Source: Limnohabitans sp. MMS-10A-192
GTDB lineage: Bacteria; Pseudomonadota; Gammaproteobacteria; Burkholderiales; Burkholderiaceae_C
DNA length: 64,000 nucleotides
Direction of reading: 5' to 3'
Assembly (NCBI RefSeq): GCF_003063335.1
Contig: NZ_NERX01000002.1
Span: 248,001-312,000 of the forward strand
Part shown: in pieces, positions 1-9,823 of the stretch
Layout: each line of letters starts with the position of its first letter
How positions within the stretch are numbered: the stretch's first letter is position 1
Position numbers and translations under genes: made by a program
Notes under the pieces: generated by a model
Database searches by the model: none
What the model was told of the DNA's origin: nothing
The model's input: the letters and a program-made list of their open reading frames with translations, nothing else

Positions 1-962
1 TCGGCCGGGAAGGCGGCTTTGTAAGCGGCAAATGCGGTGTTCCACTCGGCTTCGCGGGCAGCGCCTGCGGCCTTGGCGTCCCAGTCGGCGTACACCTCTT
101 TGGGGATCTTGAAAGGCTCTGCCGTCCAGCCCAGGGCTTCGCGGGTGAGTTTGATTTCTTCAGCGCCCAAAGGCTCGCCGTGGGCTTTGGAAGTGCCCGC
201 ACGGTTGGGTGAGCCTTTGCCGATGGCGGTTTTGCAGACGATCAGGGTGGGCTTGTCGGCGCTGTGTTTGGCACTGGCAATTGCAGCGGACACGGCAGCG
301 GCGTCATGGCCGTCCACGGCGTCGATCACGTTCCAGCCGCAGGCGGCAAAACGCTGGGGCGTGTTGTCGATGAACCAGGGGGCCACTTGGCCGTCGATGG
401 AGATGCCGTTGTCGTCGTACAGGGCGATCAGCTTGTTCAGCTTCCAGGCGCCGGCCAGGGCCACGGCTTCGTGGCTGATGCCTTCCATCAGGCAACCGTC
501 ACCCAGGAACACGTAGGTGTGGTGTGAGACGATTTTGTGCTCGGCTTTGTTGAACTCGGCAGCCAGCATCTTCTCCGCCAGCGCCATGCCCACGGCGTTG
601 GTGATGCCCTGACCCAGTGGGCCGGTGGTGGTTTCCACGCCGGGGGTCACGCCCACTTCGGGGTGGCCAGCGGTTTTGCTGTGCAGGGTGCGGAAGTTCT
701 TGAGTTCTTCAATCGGCAGTTTGTAGCCGGTCAGGTGCAGCACCGAATAGATCAGCATCGAGCCGTGGCCGTTGGACAGCACAAAGCGGTCACGGTTGGC
801 CCAGTGCGGGTTTTTGGGGTTGTGTTGCAGGTGATCGCCCCACAGCGCGACGGCCATGTCGGCCATGCCCATGGGGGCGCCGGGGTGACCGGAGTTGGCT
901 TGTTGAACAGCGTCCATTGCGAGGGCGCGGATGGCATTTGCCATTTGTTGTTGATTGGCCAT
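1..962 (-). CDS. tkt: Transketolase, N-terminal part (runs off the left edge)
   Basis: The gene reads right to left from an ATG at 962; about 320 N-terminal codons are visible. Transketolase is a thiamine-diphosphate enzyme that moves two-carbon units between sugar phosphates in the pentose phosphate pathway. Visible family motifs are SGHPGAPMG near residue 25, SNGHGSML near 64, and the cofactor/metal motif GDGCLMEG near 154 with a following DDNGISIDG. The start fits the usual [11 protein letters not shown] beginning, with a short MANQQQ lead. It is divergent from murU with about 130 bp between them. The C-terminal half lies outside the window. Confidence 0.95.
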   Translation of the reverse strand, partial: MANQQQMANAIRALAMDAVQQANSGHPGAPMGMADMAVALWGDHLQHNPKNPHWANRDRFVLSNGHGSMLIYSVLHLTGYKLPIEELKNFRTLHSKTAGHPEVGVTPGVETTTGPLGQGITNAVGMALAEKMLAAEFNKAEHKIVSHHTYVFLGDGCLMEGISHEAVALAGAWKLNKLIALYDDNGISIDGQVAPWFIDNTPQRFAACGWNVIDAVDGHDAAAVSAAIASAKHSADKPTLIVCKTAIGKGSPNRAGTSKAHGEPLGAEEIKLTREALGWTAEPFKIPKEVYADWDAKAAGAAREAEWNTAFAAYKAAFPA

Positions 963-1096
963 GGGGGCAACTCCGGGAAAAGTATTCTGGAAAACCCGAG
1001 ATTTTAGCGGTTTGGGCCAGCCTTCATGTGGAAAAGAGCGCATCCCGGGCGGTTTGCGCGCGACAAGCTGGGTACGGAACATGGCAACATTGCGGC

Positions 1097-1855
1097 ATGA
1101 ATCCTCTTGCTTTTGATGTGACCGCGTCCGGTGGTGCCCAAGCCATGATCTTGGCCGCCGGTCGTGGCGAGCGCATGCGTCCTTTAACCGACGTGCAGCC
1201 CAAGCCCATGCTGACTGTGCGTGGCCAACCCTTGATGCAGTCGCCCATGCAGGCCCTGGCCCGCGGGGGCTTCACTCGGCAGCTGATCAACACGGCCTGG
1301 CTGGGTGAAAAAATCTCGACGCACTTCGGGCGGCAACTTGTTCTGCCAGGCTTGCCGACGGTCGATTTGAGTTATTCCCACGAGGGGCAGGATTTTGGCC
1401 ATGCGCTGGAGACGGCCGGCGGCATCGTGCGTGCCTTGCCCGGCTTGGCCGATGTGTTTTGGGTGGTGGCGGGCGATGTGTTTGCCCCCGACTTTGTTTT
1501 TTCTGCAAACGCTGTGCAGCGCTTTGCCGCCAGTGAGCAGTTGGCCCACCTTTGGCTGGTGCCCAATCCGGCGCACAACCCGGGGGGCGACTTTGGCCTG
1601 TCTGCCCAGGGGCGTGTGCTCAACTTGGCCAAAGGCGCGCCGGGCTGCGATTACACCTTCAGCACCATCGCTTTGTACAAACGGTCGTTCTTCGCAGATT
1701 GCGGATTGCCCGCTGGCAACCCAGCAGGCACGGCGCTGGCGCTGGCGCCCTTGTTGCGTGCAGCCATGGACCGGGGGCTGGTGTCGGGCGAGGTGTATGC
1801 GGGCGCTTGGACCGATGTGGGCACCCCCGAGCGCTTGGCGCAATTGAACACTTGA
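1097..1855 (+). CDS. murU: Nucleotidyltransferase, probable N-acetylmuramate-1-phosphate uridylyltransferase (MurU)
   Basis: A 252-residue sugar-phosphate nucleotidyltransferase. The N-terminal signature [15 protein letters not shown] and KPML is the nucleotide-binding loop of this family, and [10 protein letters not shown] supplies the metal-binding Asp. In Pseudomonas MurU converts MurNAc-1-phosphate to UDP-MurNAc in the peptidoglycan recycling route that bypasses MurA and fosfomycin. The kinase partner AmgK is encoded 11 kb away at 12313, which supports the assignment. The start is uncertain: 1097 gives a 16-residue extension, while ATG 1145 begins directly at MILAAG as in most relatives, and neither has a strong Shine-Dalgarno sequence. 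Other nucleotidyltransferases of the same fold cannot be excluded. Confidence 0.85.
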   Translation: MNPLAFDVTASGGAQAMILAAGRGERMRPLTDVQPKPMLTVRGQPLMQSPMQALARGGFTRQLINTAWLGEKISTHFGRQLVLPGLPTVDLSYSHEGQDFGHALETAGGIVRALPGLADVFWVVAGDVFAPDFVFSANAVQRFAASEQLAHLWLVPNPAHNPGGDFGLSAQGRVLNLAKGAPGCDYTFSTIALYKRSFFADCGLPAGNPAGTALALAPLLRAAMDRGLVSGEVYAGAWTDVGTPERLAQLNT

Positions 1856-1891
1856 CCACCATAATGCTTTGAATCTGTGAATTGGAACCCC

Positions 1892-3289
1892 ATGACGGTC
1901 ATTGAACACGCTTCCATCTATGCCCAACGCCGCGCCCGCGTGGCTGCCCAATTGGGCGCTGGTGGCATCGCCATCGTCCCCACCGCACCTGAGCGGCAGC
2001 GCAACCGCGACAGCGATTTTTTGTACCGGCACGACAGCTATTTTTATTACCTGACCGGCTTCACCGAGCCCCATGTCACGCTGGTGATCACGGCCGATGG
2101 CGAGGCCACCTTGTTTTGCCAGCCCAAGGATCTGGAGCGTGAGATCTGGGACGGTATCCGTTTGGGCCCAGACGCTGCACCTGCGGCCTTGGGGGTGAAC
2201 AAGGCGTTTTCGTCGGCCGAGTTGGCCGCGCAGATGCCCAAGCTGCTCGAAAACCGCAGCACCGTTTGGTACCCCTTCGCCACGCATGCGGGGCTGGAGG
2301 GCCGGGTTGACGGCTGGCTGCAATCGGTGCGCGCCCGTGTGCGCTTTGGCGCCTTGTGCCCCGACTTGCAGCGTGACCTGTGCAGCGTGCTCGACGAGAT
2401 GCGTTTGGTCAAAGACGCGCACGAACAAGACATCATGCGCCGCGCTTCGCAGATCAGTGCCCGTGCCCATGTCCGCGCCATGCAGCGCAGCGCCGCCATG
2501 CTGCGCGCCGGGCAGGATGTGCGCGAATACCACCTGGACGCCGAGCTGCTGCACGAGTTTCGCCAACACGGCTCGCAATACCCCGCCTACGGCTCCATCG
2601 TGGCGGCTGGTGCCAATGCCTGTGTGCTGCACTACCGCGCCGACGAAGGGCGCATTCGCGAGGGTGAACTGGTGCTGATCGATGCCGGTTGCGAACTCGA
2701 CGGCTACGCCAGCGACATCACCCGCACCTTCCCGGCCAACGGCCAATTCACCGGCCCGCAGCGTGCGCTGTACGACCTGGTGCTGGCCTCGCAAGACGCG
2801 GCCGTGGCCGCGACACGCGCTGGTGCCCGCTTTGTGGACCCGCACGATGCCACGGTGGCCGTGCTGGCCCAAGGCTTGCTGGACCTGGGCTTGCTGGACA
2901 AAGCCAAGGTGGGCAATGCGCAGGACGTGATCGCCAACCGCAGTTACTTTCCGTTCTACATGCACCGCACTGGCCACTGGCTGGGCATGGATGTGCACGA
3001 CTGCGGCAGCTATGTGGAGCCTTCGCAGGTGGGCCAGATCAGCGAGCGCAAGGACCCGCTCAGCGGCGAGACCATCAAGGACCGCCCCAGCCGCATCCTG
3101 CAGCCGGGCATGGTGCTGACCATCGAGCCGGGTTTGTATGTGCGCCCTGCCCAAGGCGTGCCCGAACAGTTCTGGAACATCGGCATCCGCATCGAAGACG
3201 ATGCCATCGTGACCGAGACCGGTTGCGAGCTGATCACGCGGGATGTGCCGGTCAAGGCCGATGAGATCGAAGCTTTGATGAGAGGCTGA
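1892..3289 (+). CDS. pepP: Xaa-Pro aminopeptidase (aminopeptidase P)
   Basis: A 465-residue cytosolic metallopeptidase that removes an N-terminal residue preceding proline. The N-terminal creatinase-like domain covers roughly residues 1-170, followed by the pita-bread catalytic domain. The two-metal site is visible as LIDAGCELDGYASDITR (two Asp), HRTGHWLGMDVHD (His), TIEPGLY (Glu) and GIRIEDD (Glu). The ATG at 1892 was chosen over an upstream GTG at 1877 because homologues start near this point. It follows murU by 36 bp and precedes the MOSC gene by 5 bp, so the three are probably co-transcribed. Confidence 0.95.
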   Translation: MTVIEHASIYAQRRARVAAQLGAGGIAIVPTAPERQRNRDSDFLYRHDSYFYYLTGFTEPHVTLVITADGEATLFCQPKDLEREIWDGIRLGPDAAPAALGVNKAFSSAELAAQMPKLLENRSTVWYPFATHAGLEGRVDGWLQSVRARVRFGALCPDLQRDLCSVLDEMRLVKDAHEQDIMRRASQISARAHVRAMQRSAAMLRAGQDVREYHLDAELLHEFRQHGSQYPAYGSIVAAGANACVLHYRADEGRIREGELVLIDAGCELDGYASDITRTFPANGQFTGPQRALYDLVLASQDAAVAATRAGARFVDPHDATVAVLAQGLLDLGLLDKAKVGNAQDVIANRSYFPFYMHRTGHWLGMDVHDCGSYVEPSQVGQISERKDPLSGETIKDRPSRILQPGMVLTIEPGLYVRPAQGVPEQFWNIGIRIEDDAIVTETGCELITRDVPVKADEIEALMRG

Positions 3290-3294
3290 GGGTG

Positions 3295-3870
3295 ATGGGT
3301 CGCTTGCGCTCCATCCAAACCGGCACGGTCCGCCCGTTGACGGTGGGCGGTCGCAAACTCATGTCGGCCATTGGCAAGACCGCTGTGGCGCAGGCCGTGG
3401 CCGGACCTTTGGGCTTGGCGGGCGATGAGCAATCGGATCTGAGTGTCCATGGGGGCTTGAGCAAGGCCATCTATGCATTGCCTTCAGAGCACCTGGCCTG
3501 GTGGCAGCAGCAACGCCAAAAACAAGGCGTCAGCCTGTTCGAAGAGGCCCTGGCACCGGGTTATCTGGGGGAGAACCTCAGTCTGGAGGGCGTCCTGGAG
3601 GAACAGGTGTTCATCGGTGACCTCTTGCGTTTTGACGAGGTGGTTTTGCGCGTGACCCAGCCGCGTGAGCCTTGCGGCAAATTCAATGCGGTGATGGCTT
3701 ATTCGCAGGCGGCCAAAGACATGGTGCAAAGCGGGCGATGCGGGTTTTATCTGGCGGTGGATGTCGGGGGCACCTTGCACACCGGCGAGTCCTTCACGGT
3801 GGTGCCAGGCCCTCGGGCGGTCTCGATCGCGCAGGCCTTGGGCCACAAAGCCTGGAAGCATTTGCGCTGA
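3295..3870 (+). CDS. MOSC domain-containing protein
   Basis: A 191-residue MOSC (molybdenum cofactor sulfurase C-terminal) domain protein of the stand-alone YiiM-like type. The characteristic LGLAGDEQSDLSVHGG and the conserved cysteine region PREPCGKFN are present. Such proteins are thought to bind molybdenum cofactor or carry sulfur; the exact reaction of this one is unknown. It starts five bases after the pepP stop, so it is likely translated from the same mRNA. A functional link to the molybdenum enzymes around 19-33 kb is possible but unproven. Confidence 0.88.
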   Translation: MGRLRSIQTGTVRPLTVGGRKLMSAIGKTAVAQAVAGPLGLAGDEQSDLSVHGGLSKAIYALPSEHLAWWQQQRQKQGVSLFEEALAPGYLGENLSLEGVLEEQVFIGDLLRFDEVVLRVTQPREPCGKFNAVMAYSQAAKDMVQSGRCGFYLAVDVGGTLHTGESFTVVPGPRAVSIAQALGHKAWKHLR

Positions 3871-4030
3871 TGCAGAGCAGCAGGCGCACCGCCATCTGTG
3901 CGTAAAAGTCAAAAGCCAACTCACTTTGTGCGCGGATTTACCAAGTGCTGTGCGTCAAGTTGGCAGACTACAATGGAAAAACCAATATCACCAGATGAAA
4001 TGTCTGGTCGATGACACGATGGAGATCACC

Positions 4031-6334
4031 ATGAGCAACAAGCTCCAAGCCGAAGAAAAGCGCGCCCAGCTGCGCAAAGCCGCACTCGAATACCACGAGT
4101 TCCCCACCCCCGGCAAAATTGCCATTGCCCCCACCAAGCAACTGGTCAACCAGCACGACTTGGCCTTGGCTTATTCGCCTGGCGTGGCCGCTCCTTGCGA
4201 AGAAATCGTCAAGGACCCTGCCAACGCCTTCAAGTACACCAGCCGGGGCAACCTGGTGGGCGTCGTGACCAACGGCACGGCCGTTCTGGGTCTGGGCGAC
4301 ATTGGCCCCCTGGCCAGCAAGCCCGTCATGGAAGGCAAGGGCGTCCTGTTCAAGAAGTTCTCGGGCATCGACGTGTTCGACATCGAGATCAACGAGAAAG
4401 ACCCCGACAAACTGGTCGAAATCATCGCTTCGCTGGAGCCAACCTTTGGCGGCATCAACCTCGAAGACATCAAGGCGCCAGACTGCTTCTACATTGAACG
4501 CAAGCTGCGCGAGCGCATGAAGATCCCGGTCTTCCACGACGACCAGCACGGCACCGCCATCGTGGTGGGCGCGGCCATTTTGAACGGTCTGAAGATCGTG
4601 GGCAAAGACCCCAAGAAAATCAAACTGGTCACCTCTGGCGCAGGCGCTGCCGCGCTGGCTTGCCTGGGCTTGTTGGTCAAGTTGGGCATCCCGCGTGAAA
4701 ACATCTGGGTCACCGACCTGGCCGGTGTGGTCTACGAAGGCCGCACCGAACTCATGGACGAAGACAAGATCCAGTTCGTGCAAAAAACCGAGCACCGCAC
4801 CTTGGCACAGGTGATTGAGGGCGCTGACGTGTTCCTGGGCCTGTCGGCCGGTGGCGTGCTCAAGCAAGACATGGTCAAGTCCATGGCCGCCAAGCCGCTG
4901 ATTTTTGCCTTGGCCAATCCCAACCCTGAAATCGATCCCGACGATGTGAAGGCCGTGCGCGACGACGCCATCATGGCCACCGGTCGCACCGACTACCCCA
5001 ACCAGGTCAACAACGTCCTGTGCTTCCCCTACATCTTCCGGGGGGCGCTGGACTGTGGCGCGACCACCATCACGCTGGAGATGGAAATCGCCGCCGTGCA
5101 CGCCATTGCCGAGCTGGCGCAAGCCGAGCAAAGCGAAGTGGTGGCCGCAGCCTATGTGGGCGAGCCACTGGCCTTTGGCCCCGAGTACCTGATCCCCAAG
5201 CCGTTTGACCCGCGCTTGATGATGAAGATCGCGCCGGCCGTGGCGCAAGCCGCAGCCGACAGCGGTGTGGCCTCGCGCCCGATTGCTGATCTGGACGCTT
5301 ACCGCGAGAAATTGCAGGGCTTCGTCTATGCCTCGGGCACGATGATGAAGCCGATTTTCACGGCCGCCAAGCGCGCCTTGAAGAAACGCATCGCCTACAG
5401 CGAAGGTGAAGAAGAACGCGTGTTGCGCGCCGCCCAGATCGTGGTGGACGAGGGCATTGCCCGCCCCACCCTGATTGGCCGCCCAGCCGTGATCGCCGAA
5501 CGCATCGAAAAATTCGGCCTGCGCCTGAAGGAAGAGCTGGACTACGACGTGGTCAACGTCGAGATGGACCACCGCTACCGCGACTTTTGGCAGACCTACC
5601 ACCGCATGACCGAGCGCAAGGGCATCACCCAGCAGATCGCCAAGATCGAGATGCGCCGCCGTTTGTCGCTCATTGGCGCCATGTTGCTGCACAAAGGCGA
5701 CGTGGACGGCATGATTTGCGGCACTTGGGGCACCAACCCCATGCACCTGAACTACATCGACCAGGTGGTGGGCAAACGCAAGGGCGTGAACACCTTCGCC
5801 TGCATGAACGGTTTGATGCTGCCGGGCCGGCAGGTGTTCATGCTGGACACCCACGTGAACTACGACCCCACGGCGCAAGAGCTGGCGGAGATCACCGTGA
5901 TGGCCGCCGAAGAAATGCGCCGTTTTGGCCTCAAGCCCAAAGCCGCATTGCTGTCGCACTCCAACTTTGGTTCGTCCAACCAGCCCAGCGCGGTCAAGAT
6001 GCGCCAGGTGCTGGAGCTGCTGCGCAACAACGCGCCATGGCTGGAAGTCGATGGCGAGATGCACGGTGATGTGGCCCTCGATGCTGCAGCGCGTCATGCC
6101 ATCATGCCCAACAGCACGCTGGCAGGCGACGCCAATTTGCTGGTTTTGCCCAACATCGATGCGGCCAACATCGCTTACAACCTGCTCAAGACGGCCGCTG
6201 GCGGCAACATCGCGGTGGGGCCGGTCTTGCTGGGGGCTTCCAAGCCCGTGCACATCCTGACGCCCAGCACCACGGTGCGCCGCATTGTCAACATGACGGC
6301 CCTGACCGTGGCAGACGCCAACGCGGCCCGTTAA
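4031..6334 (+). CDS. maeB: NADP-dependent malic enzyme with C-terminal phosphotransacetylase domain
   Basis: A 767-residue MaeB-type enzyme converting malate to pyruvate and CO2 with NADPH formation. The N-terminal half is the malic enzyme domain ([20 protein letters not shown], the Rossmann segment [12 protein letters not shown]). From about residue 430 a phosphotransacetylase-like domain follows ([13 protein letters not shown] onward), which in this family is regulatory rather than catalytic. The start at 4031 is preceded by GGAG with good spacing; an in-frame ATG at 4019 is the alternative. A TACAAT at 3969-3974 is a candidate -10 box. It stands as a single gene. Confidence 0.95.
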   Translation: MSNKLQAEEKRAQLRKAALEYHEFPTPGKIAIAPTKQLVNQHDLALAYSPGVAAPCEEIVKDPANAFKYTSRGNLVGVVTNGTAVLGLGDIGPLASKPVMEGKGVLFKKFSGIDVFDIEINEKDPDKLVEIIASLEPTFGGINLEDIKAPDCFYIERKLRERMKIPVFHDDQHGTAIVVGAAILNGLKIVGKDPKKIKLVTSGAGAAALACLGLLVKLGIPRENIWVTDLAGVVYEGRTELMDEDKIQFVQKTEHRTLAQVIEGADVFLGLSAGGVLKQDMVKSMAAKPLIFALANPNPEIDPDDVKAVRDDAIMATGRTDYPNQVNNVLCFPYIFRGALDCGATTITLEMEIAAVHAIAELAQAEQSEVVAAAYVGEPLAFGPEYLIPKPFDPRLMMKIAPAVAQAAADSGVASRPIADLDAYREKLQGFVYASGTMMKPIFTAAKRALKKRIAYSEGEEERVLRAAQIVVDEGIARPTLIGRPAVIAERIEKFGLRLKEELDYDVVNVEMDHRYRDFWQTYHRMTERKGITQQIAKIEMRRRLSLIGAMLLHKGDVDGMICGTWGTNPMHLNYIDQVVGKRKGVNTFACMNGLMLPGRQVFMLDTHVNYDPTAQELAEITVMAAEEMRRFGLKPKAALLSHSNFGSSNQPSAVKMRQVLELLRNNAPWLEVDGEMHGDVALDAAARHAIMPNSTLAGDANLLVLPNIDAANIAYNLLKTAAGGNIAVGPVLLGASKPVHILTPSTTVRRIVNMTALTVADANAAR

Positions 6335-6359
6335 GGGTTAAACAGAGAGCGAGCACCAA

Positions 6360-6419
6360 CTTCCAAGGTCTAAACCCTTGGAAGCATTGCTTATTAAAGA
6401 TGCAAGTGCTTGCATTTTT
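6360..6419 (+). terminator. Two hairpins after maeB, the second terminator-like
   Basis: Downstream of maeB there is a 9-bp perfect inverted repeat, CTTCCAAGG at 6360-6368 with CCTTGGAAG at 6376-6384. It is followed by ATGCAAG/CTTGCAT at 6400-6415, which runs into five T residues at 6415-6419. The second looks like a short intrinsic terminator. Its loop is small, so its strength is uncertain. It separates maeB from the ribonuclease gene. Confidence 0.5.
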
Positions 6420-6487
6420 GTGACAATTGCATCACACTAGCGCCTTCGAGTTTTCGGGTTAACCCGGAGCTCTTGAAAGGTGTTTTC

Positions 6488-6901
6488 ATGAAGGTAGCGT
6501 TCAAAAACCACGACCGGCCAAGCTGGTTCTCAGTGATAGTCGGGGTGATTTTGATGGCCTGCACTTTTTTGGTGCAAGCCAAAACCGTTGCCGACGCGCC
6601 AAGTTCGTCCACTGTGCTGGTGGCCGATCTGCCGCGTGAAGGTCAAGCCACTTACCAACTCATCCGTCAGGGTGGTCCTTTTCCTTACGAAAAGGACGGG
6701 GTTGTATTTGGCAACCGTGAACGTCAGTTGCCGCGACAAGAACGCGGTTACTACCGTGAGTACACCGTCAAGACCCCCGGTTCGCGTGATCGCGGCGCCC
6801 GACGCATCGTGTGTGGTGGACAGGAAGCTCGCAACCCGAGAGCCTGTTACTACACCCAGGACCATTACGCGAGTTTTCGCGAAATTGTCGATAAGAACTG
6901 A
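6488..6901 (+). CDS. Secreted guanyl-specific ribonuclease (T1/Sa family)
   Basis: A 137-residue exported ribonuclease of the microbial N1/T1 family, closest in motif to Streptomyces RNase Sa. Residues 1 to about 31 form a signal peptide (hydrophobic FSVIVGVILMACTFL, ending VQA). The catalytic set is visible: Glu in YYREYTV, Arg in RGARRIV, and His in YYTQDHYASF. The start at 6488 has AAAGG upstream with good spacing. The next gene encodes a barstar-like inhibitor, the usual arrangement in which the cytosolic inhibitor protects the cell from the nuclease before export. Its physiological use (nucleic acid scavenging or competition) is not shown by the sequence. Confidence 0.9.
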   Translation: MKVAFKNHDRPSWFSVIVGVILMACTFLVQAKTVADAPSSSTVLVADLPREGQATYQLIRQGGPFPYEKDGVVFGNRERQLPRQERGYYREYTVKTPGSRDRGARRIVCGGQEARNPRACYYTQDHYASFREIVDKN

Positions 6902-6931
6902 TTTTTAAGAGAAAGAACCACGGAGATGGAC

Positions 6932-7351
6932 ATGCCGATTCGCCAGGACCAAGAGGCGCCCTTGAAGGGCGTGCGGTCCAACATCGTGCAGTCGATCCGC
7001 GCTTACCGCGTGAGCGACTTGCAAGAGGCCGCCCAAGGCTTGGGCCACCACTTTTTGTATGCCAACCTGGCCGAAGCCCAGAGCAAACAAGACGTGCTGG
7101 ACCTGATTGGCGCGCAATTCACACTGCCTTCGCACTTCGGCAAGAACTTTGATGCCCTGTACGACTGCATGACCGACCCCCTGCACAAGTCGGGCCCACA
7201 GCCCGGCTTCATTGTGGTGCTGGAATCGATCCCCGCCAATGTGAAGTTTGACAAGGAAGCCCGCGAGCAATTGCTGGACATCTTCCGCGACACGGCCGAT
7301 TACTGGGGAGACCGGAAGATACCCTTCCGATGCTTCTATTCTTTTCTGTAG
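6932..7351 (+). CDS. Barstar-family ribonuclease inhibitor, C-terminal extension apparently frameshifted off
   Basis: A 139-residue cytosolic protein with the barstar fold: LPSHFGKNFDALYDCMTD is the family hallmark and IPFRCFYSF is the final core strand. It lies 30 bp after the secreted RNase and is its presumed inhibitor. ATG 6932 is preferred over 6926 because GGAG at 6922-6925 is then properly spaced. The frame closes at TAG 7349-7351, directly after the core fold. The -1 frame stays open to 7533 with coding-like composition, which suggests the original protein was about 60 residues longer and that one T is missing in the run 7342-7345. The inhibitor core is intact. Confidence 0.88.
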   Translation: MPIRQDQEAPLKGVRSNIVQSIRAYRVSDLQEAAQGLGHHFLYANLAEAQSKQDVLDLIGAQFTLPSHFGKNFDALYDCMTDPLHKSGPQPGFIVVLESIPANVKFDKEAREQLLDIFRDTADYWGDRKIPFRCFYSFL

Positions 7352-7533
7352 CCCGTTCTGCGCAAAACAGCCAAGCAGGACGGGCGATTGAGGCACAAAC
7401 CGAAGACGCCGCAGTGGCCGAAACGGTCGAAGAAGGCGAAAAAATGCCGACCGACAAATTGGTCGACGTGTCGCCTTTGGCGCTGCGCATGAGCAGCCCA
7501 TTCAATGCAGGGTATTGGCTCGCCGCAGCCTGA
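7346..7533 (+). pseudogene. Displaced C-terminal tail of the barstar gene (-1 frame)
   Basis: Reading one base back from the barstar frame, translation continues as SVARSAQNSQ through an acidic stretch (EDAAVAETVEEGEK) to MSSPFNAGYWLAAA and a stop at 7531-7533. Third-position choices resemble real genes, and the stop sits 32 bases before an intrinsic terminator, where a transcript should end. There is no separate ribosome binding site. Adding one T to the four-T run at 7342-7345 joins it to the barstar core. It could be a true one-base deletion or a sequencing error; a canonical slippery heptamer is not visible. Confidence 0.5.
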
Positions 7534-7564
7534 TCTCGCATGGAGCCGCTCACGCGGCACCCAC

Positions 7565-7595
7565 AAAAAAGCCCGTCAATGACGGGCTTTTTTTT
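7565..7595. terminator. Intrinsic terminator between barstar and ksgA
   Basis: A perfect 7-bp stem GCCCGTC/GACGGGC (7571-7577 and 7581-7587) with loop AAT is flanked by A6 on the left and T8 on the right. It can work on both strands and so serves the barstar operon from the left and ksgA from the right. Confidence 0.9.
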
Positions 7596-7612
7596 GGCGG
7601 TGCATGGTCCTC

Positions 7613-7703
7613 TGTCGTCCCGGCCCCCGAGCCGAGATCCACGATTTTCAGCTCGGCAGACAAAACAGCCAGGGACCCCGCATCCCGTGCGGGGTGACAG
7701 ATA
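7613..7703. repeat. REP-like composite palindromic element, copy A
   Basis: The element pairs CCCGGCCCCCGAGCCGAG (about 7620) with ACCCCGCATCCCGTGCGGGGT (about 7676-7696). Read on the minus strand it has the same plan as the two copies at 34.7-34.9 kb: a GATC-containing CCCGGC/GCCGGG palindrome ending in GATGACA-like sequence, plus a CACCCCGN...CGGGGTCC palindrome. It sits at the 3' ends of two convergent genes, a typical site for such elements. Confidence 0.6.
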
Positions 7704-7712
7704 TTTCAGTGT

Positions 7713-8495
7713 TCAGACTTTCTGCGCCAAAGCCACAAACTCGGCCACGGGCACTTCTTCGGCGCGGCGTTGCAGGTCAAATGTCCCGGCAAAGCCCTTT
7801 TCGTCCAGCCATTTGCCCAGCGTGTTGCGCAAGATCTTGCGGCGCTGACTGAAAGCCACCTGCACCAGCGTCTCCAAGGTCTTCACGTTGACCACAGGGG
7901 GTTGTGCCAACGGCACCATGCGCACCACGGCGCTGTCGACGCGCGGCGGTGGATCAAAGCTTTCGGGCGGGACGAACAGCACGTTGGCCATGTCATAACG
8001 CCACTGCAGCATCACAGACAGCCGACTGTAGTCCGAGGTGGCGGGCTGGGCCACCATGCGGTCGATGACTTCTTTTTGCAGCATGAAGTGCTGGTCTTCG
8101 ATCACCGCCACATGCTCGAGCAAGTGAAACAGGATGGGCGTGGAGATGTTGTAAGGCAGATTGCCCACGACGCGGATTTTGCTACTTTTGGTGGCTGCTG
8201 TGGCTGCGGCCAGCATGCTGTGCGATAAGTCGGTGAAGTTGACCTTGAGCACGTCAGATTCAACCACCGTGAGTTGTTCGTGCAGGCGCAGCCGCACGGC
8301 CAGATCGCGGTCCAGCTCGATCACGGTCAGGTGACCCAGTCGCTCCACCAAAGGCTGTGTGAGCGCGGCCAGGCCAGGGCCGATCTCGACCATGGCTTGG
8401 CCTGCTTGTGGGGCAATGGCGTCCACGATGGCATCGATGATGCCGCCGTCGGTCAAAAAATGCTGACCGAAGCGTTTGCGGGCGATGTGTTTCAT
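7713..8495 (-). CDS. rsmA: 16S rRNA dimethyladenosine transferase (KsgA/RsmA)
   Basis: A 260-residue SAM-dependent methyltransferase that dimethylates two adjacent adenosines near the 3' end of 16S rRNA late in 30S assembly. The N-terminal [12 protein letters not shown], the SAM motif [11 protein letters not shown], the acidic VIELDRDLA and the catalytic GNLPYNIST (NLPY) are all visible. The start overlaps the surA stop by four bases (ATGA), so lptD-surA-ksgA form one operon, as in many proteobacteria. Confidence 0.96.
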   Translation of the reverse strand: MKHIARKRFGQHFLTDGGIIDAIVDAIAPQAGQAMVEIGPGLAALTQPLVERLGHLTVIELDRDLAVRLRLHEQLTVVESDVLKVNFTDLSHSMLAAATAATKSSKIRVVGNLPYNISTPILFHLLEHVAVIEDQHFMLQKEVIDRMVAQPATSDYSRLSVMLQWRYDMANVLFVPPESFDPPPRVDSAVVRMVPLAQPPVVNVKTLETLVQVAFSQRRKILRNTLGKWLDEKGFAGTFDLQRRAEEVPVAEFVALAQKV

Positions 8496-9823
8496 TGGGG
8501 CGGCTCGCGCATCTCGACATAGGCGCGGCTGCGCACATCATCGACCCAGCTGGTGTAAGCCTCTTCGAGTTTTTTCTCACGCAGTGCACTGCGCGCGATG
8601 GTGCGTTGGTCTTGTTCAGACACCGGTGCACTGCGGCGGTCTGTGACTTCGATCAGATGGACGCCAAACCGCGAGACCAGGGGCTCGCCCACTTGGCCGG
8701 GACGCAGGCCGTTCATGACTTGCTCGAATTCGGGCACAAACATGCCGGGGTTGGCCCAGCCCAAGTCGCCGCCTTGTGCGGCGCTGCCGTCCTGCGAGAT
8801 CTGTCGTGCCACTGTCGCGAAATCGGCTTTGCCGGAGACGATGCTTTGGCGGATGTCTTTCAAACGTGCCACCACCTGGGCTTGCGGCATTTGCGCCGTG
8901 GGGCGCAGCAGAATGTGGCGGGCGCGGGTTTGTGGAACCCTCAAGGTGGCCTGGCCCTGCTTGCGTTCGATCACCTTCAGGATGTGAAAGCCCGCACCCG
9001 AACGGATGACCGCGCTGGTGCCGCCGACCCGCAGGTTGCGCGTGGCATTCAAAAACAGCTCGGGGTAACGGTCGGCAGGCCGCAAGCCCATGGCACCGCC
9101 ATTGGCGCCTTTGTCGATGGCTTGCGAAAAGTTCTTGGCCAAATCGGCAAAGTTTTCACCACTGCGGGCACGCCGGGCCACGTCATCGGCGCGGTCTTGC
9201 AGCGCCTTGATCTGGGCTTCGCTGCTGGTTTCCGGCACGGCGATCAAGATCATGCCCAGATTCAATTCGGTGGGGACTTGCCCGCCTTGTGCCTGGATTT
9301 GTTCTTGCAGGTACTGCTCAATCTCGCGGTCACTCACACGCACGCGGCCTTCAACTTCGCGCTCGCGCACCCGCGTGAGCATCAATTGGTCGCGCAATTG
9401 GTCCCGGAATGCTTTGACCGTCAGGCCTTCCTTGGCCATGTTTTTGCGCAGTTCATCGCGTGTCACTTGGCTGTTGGCAGCCACGTTCAATTCAGCTTGG
9501 TCAATGGCTTCTTCTTCGATCTTGATGCCGTTGTCACGGGCTTGCTGAAGCTGGGCTTTTTCGTTGATCAGTTGCTCCAGAGCCTGGCGTGTCAAATCGG
9601 CCGCGTCAGCCGCCGACAAATTGCCGCCTTGGGCAGATTTGCTCATGCGTTTGCGCAGCGCTTGCACTTCCTGGTTGGTGATCGGTTCGGAGTTGACCAC
9701 CGCCACAATGAAGTCGGCTTGTCGTGGGATATTCGTTTGGGCCCAAGCCACCGAGCTGCAGAGCAAGCTCGCCAAGCCCAAAGCCATGCCTGCACAGCGC
9801 AGGCGGAAGAAAAGGTCATTCAT
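8492..9823 (-). CDS. surA: Periplasmic chaperone / peptidyl-prolyl isomerase SurA
   Basis: A 443-residue periplasmic chaperone for outer-membrane proteins. Starting at the ATG at 9823, residues 1 to about 28 are a signal peptide ([13 protein letters not shown]). The N-terminal chaperone domain ([15 protein letters not shown]) is followed by two parvulin-type PpiC domains; the second begins at ARHILLRP and ends near [11 protein letters not shown]. It overlaps lptD by eight bases, and its client LptD is encoded immediately upstream. Confidence 0.95.
   Translation of the reverse strand: MNDLFFRLRCAGMALGLASLLCSSVAWAQTNIPRQADFIVAVVNSEPITNQEVQALRKRMSKSAQGGNLSAADAADLTRQALEQLINEKAQLQQARDNGIKIEEEAIDQAELNVAANSQVTRDELRKNMAKEGLTVKAFRDQLRDQLMLTRVREREVEGRVRVSDREIEQYLQEQIQAQGGQVPTELNLGMILIAVPETSSEAQIKALQDRADDVARRARSGENFADLAKNFSQAIDKGANGGAMGLRPADRYPELFLNATRNLRVGGTSAVIRSGAGFHILKVIERKQGQATLRVPQTRARHILLRPTAQMPQAQVVARLKDIRQSIVSGKADFATVARQISQDGSAAQGGDLGWANPGMFVPEFEQVMNGLRPGQVGEPLVSRFGVHLIEVTDRRSAPVSEQDQRTIARSALREKKLEEAYTSWVDDVRSRAYVEMREPPQ

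Noticed and set aside
917..1096. Longer N-terminus of the murU frame
   Set aside because: It would overlap the start of transketolase on the other strand and shows no similarity to nucleotidyltransferases; homologues begin near MILAAG.
6488..7351. Toxin-antitoxin or phage-defence module
   Set aside because: The nuclease has a signal peptide and a known catalytic fold; the layout is that of a secreted RNase with its inhibitor, with no defence genes around it.
7330..7533. Separate small gene starting at ATG 7330
   Set aside because: The ATG lies inside the barstar core with no ribosome binding site; the frame is better explained as the displaced barstar tail.
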